A DNA stretch of 64,000 bases. Source: Anaeromyxobacter sp. Fw109-5. Its GTDB lineage: Bacteria > Myxococcota > Myxococcia > Myxococcales > Anaeromyxobacteraceae. The notes beneath the pieces were generated by a model. That model was not told the DNA's origin. It saw only the letters and a list, made by a program, of their open reading frames with translations, and searched no databases. Of the stretch, positions 19,935 to 26,728 are shown in pieces. The stretch is from contig NC_009675.1 in the NCBI RefSeq assembly GCF_000017505.1, positions 2,480,001-2,544,000 on the forward strand, given 5' to 3'. Position 1 is the first letter of the stretch; every line of letters starts with the position of its first letter. Position numbers and translations under genes: made by a program.

Positions 19935-20658
19935 CTCCCACCTCCCCGCCGCCGCGCGCCTGCGGCCACCAGAGCCCGCGAGCGAGACCGCAGTGAGCCG
20001 CCGCGCCACTCCCCCATGCCGGCGCCTCCGCCGCTTGCCGGCGGCGACCGACGATCCGGCCGTCCTCTGCGCACAGCTCGAGGCGGACGGCCGCAGGGAC
20101 ACGGAGCCCCGTCCCGTTCTGCGCGGCGAGCCACAGCCCCACGGCGCCGCCCTTCTCCGCCGCCGCCTGGAGGCGGCGCGCCGCGGCGTCCGCGCCGCGC
20201 ACTGTGCGCGCCATCGGCACGTCGATCGCCACCGCGTCGAACGCACCCGACCCGAGGAGCGCCTCCGCGGCCCACAGGGCGACGAGCGCCGGGTCGCGCT
20301 CCGGGCCTCCACCGTGCGCCCGGGGCGGCGGCCGTACGACGAGGAGCCTGGAGAGCTCGACTCCGAGCGCCGCCGCGGCGGGCGGGTACAGCTCCCCTCG
20401 CCCATCGACGTAGGCGGCGAGGGCTCCTGGGCCGAGCGCAGCGAAGAGCGCCAGCGCGATCGCAGTCTTGCCGCTCGCCGGCCCTCCCGCGAGCTCGGTG
20501 AGCGCCCCACGCCGAAAACCGCCGTCTGGCAGCAAGGTGTCGATCTCCGCCCGGCCGCACGCCAGCACCCCTTCCCGCCGGGAGGGGCGCCGCTCGATGC
20601 GGCGGATCTCGTCGCGCAGCCGCGCGACCACCCGTTGACGCTCCGCCCCCGCCGACAT
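19918..20658 (-). CDS. imuA: ImuA, RecA-like mutasome protein
   Basis: This 246-residue protein has a RecA/SulA-like fold: VLACGRAEIDTLLPDGGFRRG leads into a Walker A loop GGPASGKTA, then AAYVDGRGELYPPAAAALGV, as in RecA-related ImuA. ImuA is needed with ImuB and DnaE2 for SOS mutagenesis, and is usually LexA-controlled. The ATG at 20658 follows GGAGG. It is the first gene of imuA-imuB-dnaE2, with a LexA-type box in its promoter. The C-terminus is Gly-rich and overlaps imuB. Confidence 0.88.
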   Translation of the reverse strand: MSAGAERQRVVARLRDEIRRIERRPSRREGVLACGRAEIDTLLPDGGFRRGALTELAGGPASGKTAIALALFAALGPGALAAYVDGRGELYPPAAAALGVELSRLLVVRPPPRAHGGGPERDPALVALWAAEALLGSGAFDAVAIDVPMARTVRGADAAARRLQAAAEKGGAVGLWLAAQNGTGLRVPAAVRLELCAEDGRIVGRRRQAAEAPAWGSGAAAHCGLARGLWWPQARGGGEVGDGDAA

Positions 20659-20681
20659 GCCGACCGCTGCCTCCGCGTCGC

Positions 20682-20711
20682 AAGATAGCTGCTCAAGCGT
20701 TCAGGTCGCAA
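20682..20711 (-). promoter_or_regulatory. imuA promoter with LexA box in the spacer
   Basis: On the minus strand TTGCGA (20706-20711) and TATCTT (20682-20687) are 18 bp apart. The spacer contains CCTGAACGCTTGAGCAG (20689-20705). Its reverse complement matches 15 of 17 positions of the Myxococcus xanthus LexA consensus CTRHAMRYBYGTTCAGS as I recall it. LexA bound here would block both hexamers. The predicted leader is short, about 17 nt. Confidence 0.72.
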
Positions 20712-20824
20712 GCCGTAGCAATCGGGTCTGACACGCGGCGTTGGGATGCTCACCCTATTCGCACATCAGCGAGCCACGGCAGTTCGGCCGGGCTCCGTCA
20801 TTCGGAGCAAGGGAGGGTATTGGA

Positions 20825-21481
20825 ATGAAGCATTTCGGATGGGTCGCGGGTCTCGGAGTCGCGGGTCTTCTCGTCGCGGGCATCCCCGCGCAGGCTCAGT
20901 CCGGCTCGACGACCGGCAGCCAGTCGACCGAAGATCAGATGAAGGGCTCCGGCTCCACGACGTCGCAGGGCACCGGCTCGGCCGGCTCCTCGACGATGGG
21001 CTCGGGCTCGGCCACCGGGTCGAGCACGGGGATGGAGAGCAGCAAGAACGAGCTCACCGGCACGGTCCAGAAGTTCGACCGCGAGACGAAGGAGCTCACC
21101 CTCGCGAACAGCGACAAGACGCTCAAGGTGAGCGAGAGCACCACCGTGATGAAGGACGGCCAGGCCGGCACCCTCAGCGACATCAAGGAGGGCGAGCAGG
21201 TCCGCGCGAGCTTCTCCGGCTCGGGTGACACGCTGCAGGTGAGCCAGATCGAGGTGATGACCGCGGGCAGCACCGGCACGTCGGGCATGGGGACGGGCTC
21301 CACCGGCACCACGACGCCGCCGTCCGACACCGGGACCGGCTCCACGGGCACCACCACGACGCCGCCGTCCGACACCGGCACCGGCTCCACGGGCACCACC
21401 ACGACGCCGCCGTCCGATACCGGGACCACGCATGACAGCGGCTCGAGCGGCGCGACCCCGCCTCCGAGCAAGGGTTACTAG
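20825..21481 (+). CDS. Secreted Gly/Ser/Thr-rich protein with C-terminal repeats
   Basis: The 218-residue product starts with a signal peptide (MKHFGWVAGLGVAGLLVAGI, cleavage likely after AQA). It then has a Ser/Gly/Thr-rich linker, a small folded domain (NELTGTVQKFDRETKELTLA ... VSQIEVMTAG, resembling DUF5666-type beta barrels) and a C-terminal tail of three repeats, GTGSTGTTTTPPSDT. A strong GGAGGG site precedes the ATG and a textbook terminator follows, so it is probably well expressed as a single gene. The function is unknown; a periplasmic or surface role is inferred from the signal peptide and disordered tail. Confidence 0.75.
   Translation: MKHFGWVAGLGVAGLLVAGIPAQAQSGSTTGSQSTEDQMKGSGSTTSQGTGSAGSSTMGSGSATGSSTGMESSKNELTGTVQKFDRETKELTLANSDKTLKVSESTTVMKDGQAGTLSDIKEGEQVRASFSGSGDTLQVSQIEVMTAGSTGTSGMGTGSTGTTTPPSDTGTGSTGTTTTPPSDTGTGSTGTTTTPPSDTGTTHDSGSSGATPPPSKGY
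21290..21420 (+). repeat. 45-bp tandem repeats in the secreted-protein gene
   Basis: Three near-identical in-frame units (the first 42 bp, then two of 45 bp at about 21331-21375 and 21376-21420) encode GTGSTGTTTTPPSDT. The first unit lacks one Thr codon. The sequences differ at only a few positions, so copy-number change is plausible. Confidence 0.85.
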
Positions 21482-21506
21482 CGAGGCGTCGGCAGTCGAG
21501 AACGAA

Positions 21507-21544
21507 GGGCGGGTGACCGAGAGGTCACCCGCCCTATTTTCTTC
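21507..21544 (+). terminator. Strong intrinsic terminator, probably bidirectional
   Basis: A perfect 12-bp stem GGGCGGGTGACC/GGTCACCCGCCC with loop GAGA (21507-21534) is followed by TATTTTCTTC. It closes the gene at 20825-21481. On the other strand the same stem is followed by TTCGTTCTC and may end transcription from trxA, which finishes at 21613. Confidence 0.92.
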
Positions 21545-21612
21545 GCAGGCTCGGACGACCTTCTGGCCGTCCGGGTCGTGAGCGTTCGACGAGGGAGATC
21601 GCGGACGAGCGC

Positions 21613-22008
21613 TCAGACCGAGGCGCGCTTCGTGCCGCCCTCCTGCTCCTGCGCGGCGATCTCCGCTCGCACCTTCTCCATGTCCAGGGCCCGGACCTGA
21701 CGGATGAGATCTTCCAGGGCCGCCTCGGGCAGCGCGCCGGCCTGCGAGAACAGCAGCACCTTGTCGCGCAGGATCATCAGCGTCGGGATGGAGCGGATGT
21801 CGAACGCCCCCGCGAGCTCCTGCTCGACCTCCGTGTTCACCTTGCCGAAGGTGAGGTCCGGGTGCTTCGCCGCGACCTTCTCGTACGTGGGCCCGAAGAC
21901 CCGGCACGGTCCACACCAGGGGGCCCACCAGTCGATGAGGACGATTCCGTCCTTCTCGACCGTCTCCTTGAAGTTCTTGCCGGTGATCTCGACCGTCGCG
22001 TTGCCCAT
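21613..22008 (-). CDS. trxA: Thioredoxin with short C-terminal extension
   Basis: The 131-residue protein has the thioredoxin fold and active site WAPWCGPCR (Cys pair about residues 32-35), with the cis-Pro region SIPTLMILRD. It reduces cytoplasmic protein disulfides, including, potentially, the C-terminal Cys pairs of the class II ribonucleotide reductase encoded nearby. A tail of about 20 charged residues (EIAAQEQEGGTKRASV) extends past the normal end. It is monocistronic, 140 nt downstream of the response-regulator gene. Confidence 0.93.
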   Translation of the reverse strand: MGNATVEITGKNFKETVEKDGIVLIDWWAPWCGPCRVFGPTYEKVAAKHPDLTFGKVNTEVEQELAGAFDIRSIPTLMILRDKVLLFSQAGALPEAALEDLIRQVRALDMEKVRAEIAAQEQEGGTKRASV

Positions 22009-22148
22009 GCTCGATCCTCTCGGCGCCCCCCGCCGTCCATCGGCCCTTCGGCGCCTGATGAGGGATTGGACCCGGCACGCCGGGAAAGGATTCGCGGGGC
22101 GTGCCCGCCTCGCAGGCACGCCCCGGCTGGGCAGACAGCGGGCCGGCG

Positions 22149-22697
22149 TCAGCGCGACGGCGGGTACTTGTGCAGCTTCCGCTGCAGGGATCGGCGGTGG
22201 ATCCCGAGCCGCCGCGCCGCCTCCGAGATGTTGCCGCCGCAGTCGGTGAGGACCCGCTGGATGTGCTCCCACTCCGCGCGCGCGAGCGACGGGGTCTCGA
22301 CGCCCGACTGCTTCGCCGTGTTGGTGCCGTTCAGCGCCGCCAGGATCTCGTCCGCGTCGGCGGGCTTCGGGAGGTATCCGACGGCCCCCTCGCGCACGGC
22401 CTCGACAGCGGTCGAGATGCTGCCGTAGCCGGTCAGCATGAGGACGCGGGTCGCGGGATCGTGCCGGCGGAGCTCCTTCAGCAGGTCGAGCCCCCCGCCG
22501 CCGGGCATGCGCAGGTCGAGGACCGCCATCTCCGGCGATTCCTTCGCGGCCTCGCGCAGCGCCTCCTCCGCGCTGCCCGCGGTCCGGACCTCGTAGCCGC
22601 GGGCTCGGATCGCGGTCGCGAGACGCTCGCGCAGGACCTCGTCGTCGTCCACGAGCAGGATGCTCGGGAGGGTTTCCTGCGTCCCTTCGACGTTCAT
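22149..22697 (-). CDS. RegA/PrrA-type response regulator
   Basis: The protein has 182 residues: a receiver (ILLVDDDEVLRERLA; phospho-Asp in MAVLDLRMPGG; Thr in MLTGYGS; Lys in LPKPAD) joined to a Fis-type helix-turn-helix (HIQRVLTDCGGNISEAARRLG, then IHRRSLQRKLHK). This layout is that of RegA/PrrA/ActR, global redox regulators. Its ATG overlaps the stop of the RegB-like kinase in ATGA (22694-22697), so the pair is translationally coupled. Regulated genes cannot be told from this window. Confidence 0.9.
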   Translation of the reverse strand: MNVEGTQETLPSILLVDDDEVLRERLATAIRARGYEVRTAGSAEEALREAAKESPEMAVLDLRMPGGGGLDLLKELRRHDPATRVLMLTGYGSISTAVEAVREGAVGYLPKPADADEILAALNGTNTAKQSGVETPSLARAEWEHIQRVLTDCGGNISEAARRLGIHRRSLQRKLHKYPPSR

Positions 22698-24067
22698 TGG
22701 GCACTCCTCTCGCCGGCGTCCGCCGGCAGTTCGATGCAGGCCTCGGTCCCGGCCCCGGGATGCGAGGTGATGTGGAACTGGCCGCCCAGCTGCTCGACGA
22801 GCGCTCGGGTGAGGAAGAGGCCGAGGCCCATCCCTTCGCCAGGGCTCTTGGTGGTGAAGAACGGCTCTCCGACACGGCGCAGCACCTCGGCGCTCATGCC
22901 GCGCCCGCGGTCCACCACCCGCGCGCGAATGTCCCCGTCGGTCGACGTCAGCTCGAGCGTCACGCGCTCCCCCGGCGGCGACGCCTGGATCGCGTTCTTC
23001 AGCAGGCCGCGGAGCGCGTCGCCGAGCGCCCGCGGCGGCCCGACCAGGATCGCCTCGAGCGCGCCGCCCTCGGGCGCGACCTCGACGCGCTCCCGCGTCG
23101 GGAGCCCGTCGAGCGCAGTGTCCACCCAGGCCTTCACCGTCATCGGCGCGAGCGGCTCGCCGGCGTGCTCACCGGCGTTCGCCGACATCCGATCCAGGAT
23201 GTCGCGGCAGCGGCCCACCTGCTCGCGGACGAGCTGGAGGTCGCCGCGGACCTCGGCGGGGACGTCGGCCGGGAGCGAGCGCTGCAGCTCCTTCGCCACG
23301 ACCGCGATGGTGGAGAGCGGGGTCGACAGCTCGTGCGCCGCCCCGGCGGCGAGGGTGGCGAGGGAGGCCAGCTTCTCTCGCCGCTCTGCGCGCGTCCTTG
23401 CCTGCTGCAGCTCGCGCTCGCGGGCGGCGAGCGCGCGAGAGACGCGCTGCACGAAGAAGACGATGAACACCGACGCGATCGCGAACGCGATCCACATCCC
23501 GCGCAGGTGCGAGTCCATCATCTGCAGGGCGTCCATCTGCGTGCGGATGTGGTGCGCCCGGGAGGTCGCGCCCTCGTGGACGTACAGGGAGGCGAACCCG
23601 CTGAGGGTCGCGACGGTGAGCGCCCACGACCAGCGCGGCGGCAGGAGCACGGCGCCCAGGGCGATGTTCACGAGGTACAGGGTCGAGAACGGGTTCGACG
23701 CGCCGCCGGTCAGATCGAGCAGGACGGTGAGCACCGCGGTGTCGACGAACATCACCGCCGCGACGCCCGCGTTCGTCGCGTTCGGGCTCGCGCGCCGAGA
23801 CCAGGCGCGCAGGGCCACGTTCCCGGCCACCTCCAGCACGACGATCGCCAGGAGCGGCACGAGCGGGACGCCGATGCTCGTCCAGGACGACGCGCCCACG
23901 ACGATGACCACCTGGCCGAGGATCGCCCACCAGTGAAGCTGGACGATCCACGAGAGGTTCACGCGTGCGCGCTCGACGCGCATCTCGGCGCGTGACGTCG
24001 CCTGATGTGGGACGGGGGTCGTCGCGGCGGGTTCCACTGTCGCCATCTGAGCCCGCGGGGCGCGCAT
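22694..24067 (-). CDS. RegB/PrrB-like redox sensor histidine kinase
   Basis: The 457-residue membrane kinase has about six N-terminal transmembrane helices and the quinone-binding signature GGASNPF at residues 121-127, matching the RegB consensus GGxxNPF. The H box reads AAGAAHELSTPLSTIAVVAKE with His245; the ATP-binding domain has LLKNAIQASPP, DRGRGMS and GEGMGLGLFL. The redox Cys that sits just before the H box in Rhodobacter RegB is not present: the linker 208-240 has no Cys. The ATG at 24067 follows AGGAGG; an internal ATG at 24046 is weaker. It is coupled to the downstream regulator. Quinone sensing is inferred from the motif. Confidence 0.9.
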   Translation of the reverse strand: MRAPRAQMATVEPAATTPVPHQATSRAEMRVERARVNLSWIVQLHWWAILGQVVIVVGASSWTSIGVPLVPLLAIVVLEVAGNVALRAWSRRASPNATNAGVAAVMFVDTAVLTVLLDLTGGASNPFSTLYLVNIALGAVLLPPRWSWALTVATLSGFASLYVHEGATSRAHHIRTQMDALQMMDSHLRGMWIAFAIASVFIVFFVQRVSRALAARERELQQARTRAERREKLASLATLAAGAAHELSTPLSTIAVVAKELQRSLPADVPAEVRGDLQLVREQVGRCRDILDRMSANAGEHAGEPLAPMTVKAWVDTALDGLPTRERVEVAPEGGALEAILVGPPRALGDALRGLLKNAIQASPPGERVTLELTSTDGDIRARVVDRGRGMSAEVLRRVGEPFFTTKSPGEGMGLGLFLTRALVEQLGGQFHITSHPGAGTEACIELPADAGERSAQ

Positions 24068-24158
24068 GGGCCGAAACCTCCTGGCGAAACTACCACACCC
24101 GAACGCGTGCGGCGCCGGCGCGACCCGTTGCCGCAGCCCTCGCGTCCGGCGCGGTCGC

Positions 24159-24188
24159 TTGACGCATCTCACGCCCTGCTCGTACCTT
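24159..24188 (+). promoter_or_regulatory. Putative promoter for the DUF721 gene
   Basis: TTGACG (24159-24164) and TACCTT (24183-24188) are 18 bp apart. Transcription would start just before the GTG at 24198, implying a very short leader or leaderless message. The -10 match is weak. Confidence 0.35.
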
Positions 24189-24197
24189 GCGGCACCC

Positions 24198-24494
24198 GTG
24201 AGAGGCCGCCGCCGCACCGTCGCTGCCGTGCTCGCCGAGACCTTCGCGCACCGGCGTAGCGCGGAGCCGGCGGCGCTCGTCGCCGCGTTCGCCGAGGCCT
24301 GCGGCCCTCGGCTCGCGCGCGAGGTCTCGATGCGGGGCGCGCTGCGGGACGGCCGCCTCCTCGTGCTGGTTCGCTCGGAAGAATGGGCGGCGCAGCTCAG
24401 GGCCGCTGAGAGCCTGCTGTGCGAGCGCGTGAACGCTCGGCTCGGACGGACCGTGGCCAAGGGCCTCGAGGTGCGCCTCACGCAGGAGGGTTGA
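24198..24494 (+). CDS. DUF721 (DciA-like) protein
   Basis: This 98-residue basic protein matches the DUF721 pattern: an initial helix (VAAVLAETFAHRRSA), AAFAEACGPRLAREVS, and strands LLVLVRSEEWAAQLRAAE ending with LGRTVAKGLEVRL. The family includes DciA, which loads the replicative helicase DnaB in bacteria that lack DnaC; whether this short protein does so is unproven. The GTG start was chosen because frame further upstream (from 24066) is unlike the family. It abuts the next gene with no spacing. Confidence 0.72.
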   Translation: MRGRRRTVAAVLAETFAHRRSAEPAALVAAFAEACGPRLAREVSMRGALRDGRLLVLVRSEEWAAQLRAAESLLCERVNARLGRTVAKGLEVRLTQEG

Positions 24495-26096
24495 TTGGCC
24501 GGCGCCCCGTTCCCGCGGGCGACGCTTCGCTCGGCCCTGCCGCCGGCGCTCCTCGCGGCGCTCCTCGGCGGCTGCGCCGCCCGCCCGACCGCGGGCGATC
24601 CCCCTCCCCCGACGGCACCAGACGCGACGGAGCGCGCCGACCTGCCCGTCCAGGGCAGCTACGGGCCGGAGCCGGAGACGCACCTCGCCCCGATCGAGCG
24701 CCAGCTGCTCGAGGTGGCCTCCGCCGCCCTCGGGGGCGCGCGCGCGTCGAGCGCGCTGTCGGTCGCGGCGCGCGAGCTCGCGGGTCGGGCCGCGGCGGGA
24801 GAGCTCGCGGCGAGCGCGGGGCTGGCCTCGCGCGAGGTGCTCGCCCGCGCGCTCTGCTACGACCCTTCACCTGCGGTCTACTCGGTCCGCGCGCGCCCGG
24901 AGGACGCAGCCGAGGCGCTCGCGCGGCTCCTGCCAGGCTCCTCCGCCTCGCACGTCGGCGCCGGCGCGGTGGAGCGCGCGGGGTTGCTCCACGCCGTCGT
25001 CCTCGCGGTCCAGCGCAAGGCCGCGCTCGACCCCTTTCCGCGCGAGGTCCCGGCGGGCGGCGCGGCCGTGCTCTCCGGCACCCTGGGGCGAGGGCTGCGC
25101 TCCGCCCGCGTGTTCGTGGGGGGACCGGCGGGGGACGTGCGGGAGGTGGACAACGCCGCGAGCGGAGCGCGCTTCCGCGCGCGGATCGCCTTCCCGGAGC
25201 GAGGCGCTCACACGGTGGAGGTGATCGGAGACGGAGCGCGGGGGCCCGAGGTGGCCGCGCTCCTCACCGTCGCCGCGGGGGGAGCGCGGCTCGAGGCGTC
25301 GCGGGGCGCGGGGGTCGGGGCGGATGACCCGGCCGACCCCGCCGCCGCCGAGGGGCGGATCATCCAGGCCATCAACGCGACGCGGGCGCGGCGCGGGCTG
25401 CCGCCGGTACAGGCGACCTCGGACCTGGTCGCGCTCGCGCGCCGCCACAGCGCGGCGATGCGCGACGCGGCGACGGTGGCGCACGTGCTGCCCGGCTCCG
25501 GAGAGATCGGCGAGCGGCTGCGGCGCGCGGGGATCCCCTATCGCGCCGCCTTCGAGAACGTCGCGCAGGGGCCGACGGGGCTGGCGGCGCACGCGAAGAT
25601 CGAGGAGAGCCCGGCCCACCTCGCGAACGTGATCGCGCAGGCCGCCCAGGTCGGCGTCGGGATCGCCCGCGGCGCCCTCCCCTCCGGCGCACCCGCCGTG
25701 TACCTCACCGAGATCCTGGTCGAGCCGCCGGACGACGGCCGGCAGAGCGCGCTGACGCCGGACGCGCGCGTGCGCGAGGCGCTCTGGCGCGAGCGGGCGC
25801 GGCTCGGGCGCGCGCCGCTGCTCGCGGATCCTGCGCTCGACGCCCTCGCCCGCGAGGCCGCAGAGGCGATGCGGACGGCGGACGCTCCCGACTCGGGCGA
25901 CCTCGGCACTCGCGCGCTCGCCGGGCGCGGCATCGCCGCCGTCGACGTGTTCGTCGCGAGCGCGCCGGCCGAGGCGGTCCGCTCGCGCAACCTGCCCGAC
26001 CCGCGCTTCCGCCGGGCCGGCGTGGGTGTGGCGACCGGCGACAGCCGTCGCTACGGAGCGCGGCGGCTCTGGATCGCGGTGGTCTACACGGACTGA
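24495..26096 (+). CDS. Lipoprotein with CAP (SCP/PR-1) domains
   Basis: The 533-residue product has a lipobox signal (ALLAALLGGCAARP, Cys27), a Pro-rich linker and an N-terminal region of about 260 residues without a family I recognise. A CAP domain follows from about residue 287 (RIIQAINATRARRGLPPVQ, LVALARRHSAAMRDA, FENVAQG, ANVIAQAAQVGVGIARG). After it, RERARLGRAPLLADPALDAL ... FRRAGVGVATGDSRRYG looks like a second, divergent CAP unit. Bacterial CAP proteins are extracellular and of mostly unknown role. The start is a TTG immediately after the DUF721 stop, with AGGAGGG inside that gene, so translation is coupled. Confidence 0.82.
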   Translation: MAGAPFPRATLRSALPPALLAALLGGCAARPTAGDPPPPTAPDATERADLPVQGSYGPEPETHLAPIERQLLEVASAALGGARASSALSVAARELAGRAAAGELAASAGLASREVLARALCYDPSPAVYSVRARPEDAAEALARLLPGSSASHVGAGAVERAGLLHAVVLAVQRKAALDPFPREVPAGGAAVLSGTLGRGLRSARVFVGGPAGDVREVDNAASGARFRARIAFPERGAHTVEVIGDGARGPEVAALLTVAAGGARLEASRGAGVGADDPADPAAAEGRIIQAINATRARRGLPPVQATSDLVALARRHSAAMRDAATVAHVLPGSGEIGERLRRAGIPYRAAFENVAQGPTGLAAHAKIEESPAHLANVIAQAAQVGVGIARGALPSGAPAVYLTEILVEPPDDGRQSALTPDARVREALWRERARLGRAPLLADPALDALAREAAEAMRTADAPDSGDLGTRALAGRGIAAVDVFVASAPAEAVRSRNLPDPRFRRAGVGVATGDSRRYGARRLWIAVVYTD

Positions 26097-26319
26097 TGGC
26101 GGCGATCACGCGGGTCGAGCCATCCCCTCGCCCTTCGCCAGGCTCCGGGCGCGGATCGGGGACGGCCGGTCGGTGAGCCTGCCTACGAACCGCGAGCGCG
26201 CCCGATCGACGCGAGCGGGCGGGCCATGACGACGCCGGTCGGGAGACGGGCGATCCGGGCTCGCTGGAGGCCGCGCGCCGGGGGCCTCGCAGGGAGGCCG
26301 CGATGTGCGTCGGGCGGGG

Positions 26320-26544
26320 CTAGACGAGGCGGCGCTGAGTGGCGTAGCTCTCGAGGCCGCCCTCGACCTCGGGCTGGAGGGCGTGGAGGGCGCAGCGCGT
26401 GCAGGTCCAGCTGTTCCAGCCCTTCTTGACGGCCTCGTCGAGGCACGCGTCGTAGAAGGTGCAGAAGAGGTTGCGGTGACCCTCGACCCCACGGTCGGGG
26501 TTGATCGGAGCGGTGAGCTCGCTGGGGCACGGCTTGTCGAGCAC
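26320..26544 (-). CDS. Small Cys-rich protein, possible metal-binding
   Basis: This 74-residue protein starts at a GTG with an excellent GGAGGAG site seven bases upstream. It has five cysteines, four of them in LFCTFYDACLDEAVKKGW and WTCTRCALHA, an arrangement (C-x5-C, C-x2-C) that could hold zinc or an iron-sulfur cluster. There is no signal peptide. I recognise no named family. Frame continues upstream to 26742, but that part overlaps the promoter region of the transglycosylase and looks non-coding. It is divergent from the gene at 26729. The stretch 26097-26319 holds nothing I can identify. Confidence 0.6.
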   Translation of the reverse strand: MLDKPCPSELTAPINPDRGVEGHRNLFCTFYDACLDEAVKKGWNSWTCTRCALHALQPEVEGGLESYATQRRLV

Positions 26545-26728
26545 GATGGACTCCTCCGGATGGCCGGGCCATCCCTCCAGGCAGCGCGACAGCGCGTCCT
26601 GCCCATCCGCCGTCGCCGCCGTCCCCCCTCGAGAATCGGCGTGCGGCCCGGCGCCCAAGGCGGCGCCGGAGCGCGCGCAGCCCCCCGATCGACAGGGGCC
26701 GGGCGCGCGCGCTATATGGCGCCGCTCC

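Noticed and set aside
26097-26319. Gene remnant after the CAP lipoprotein
   Set aside because: Short frames show no recognisable protein and no ribosome-binding site.
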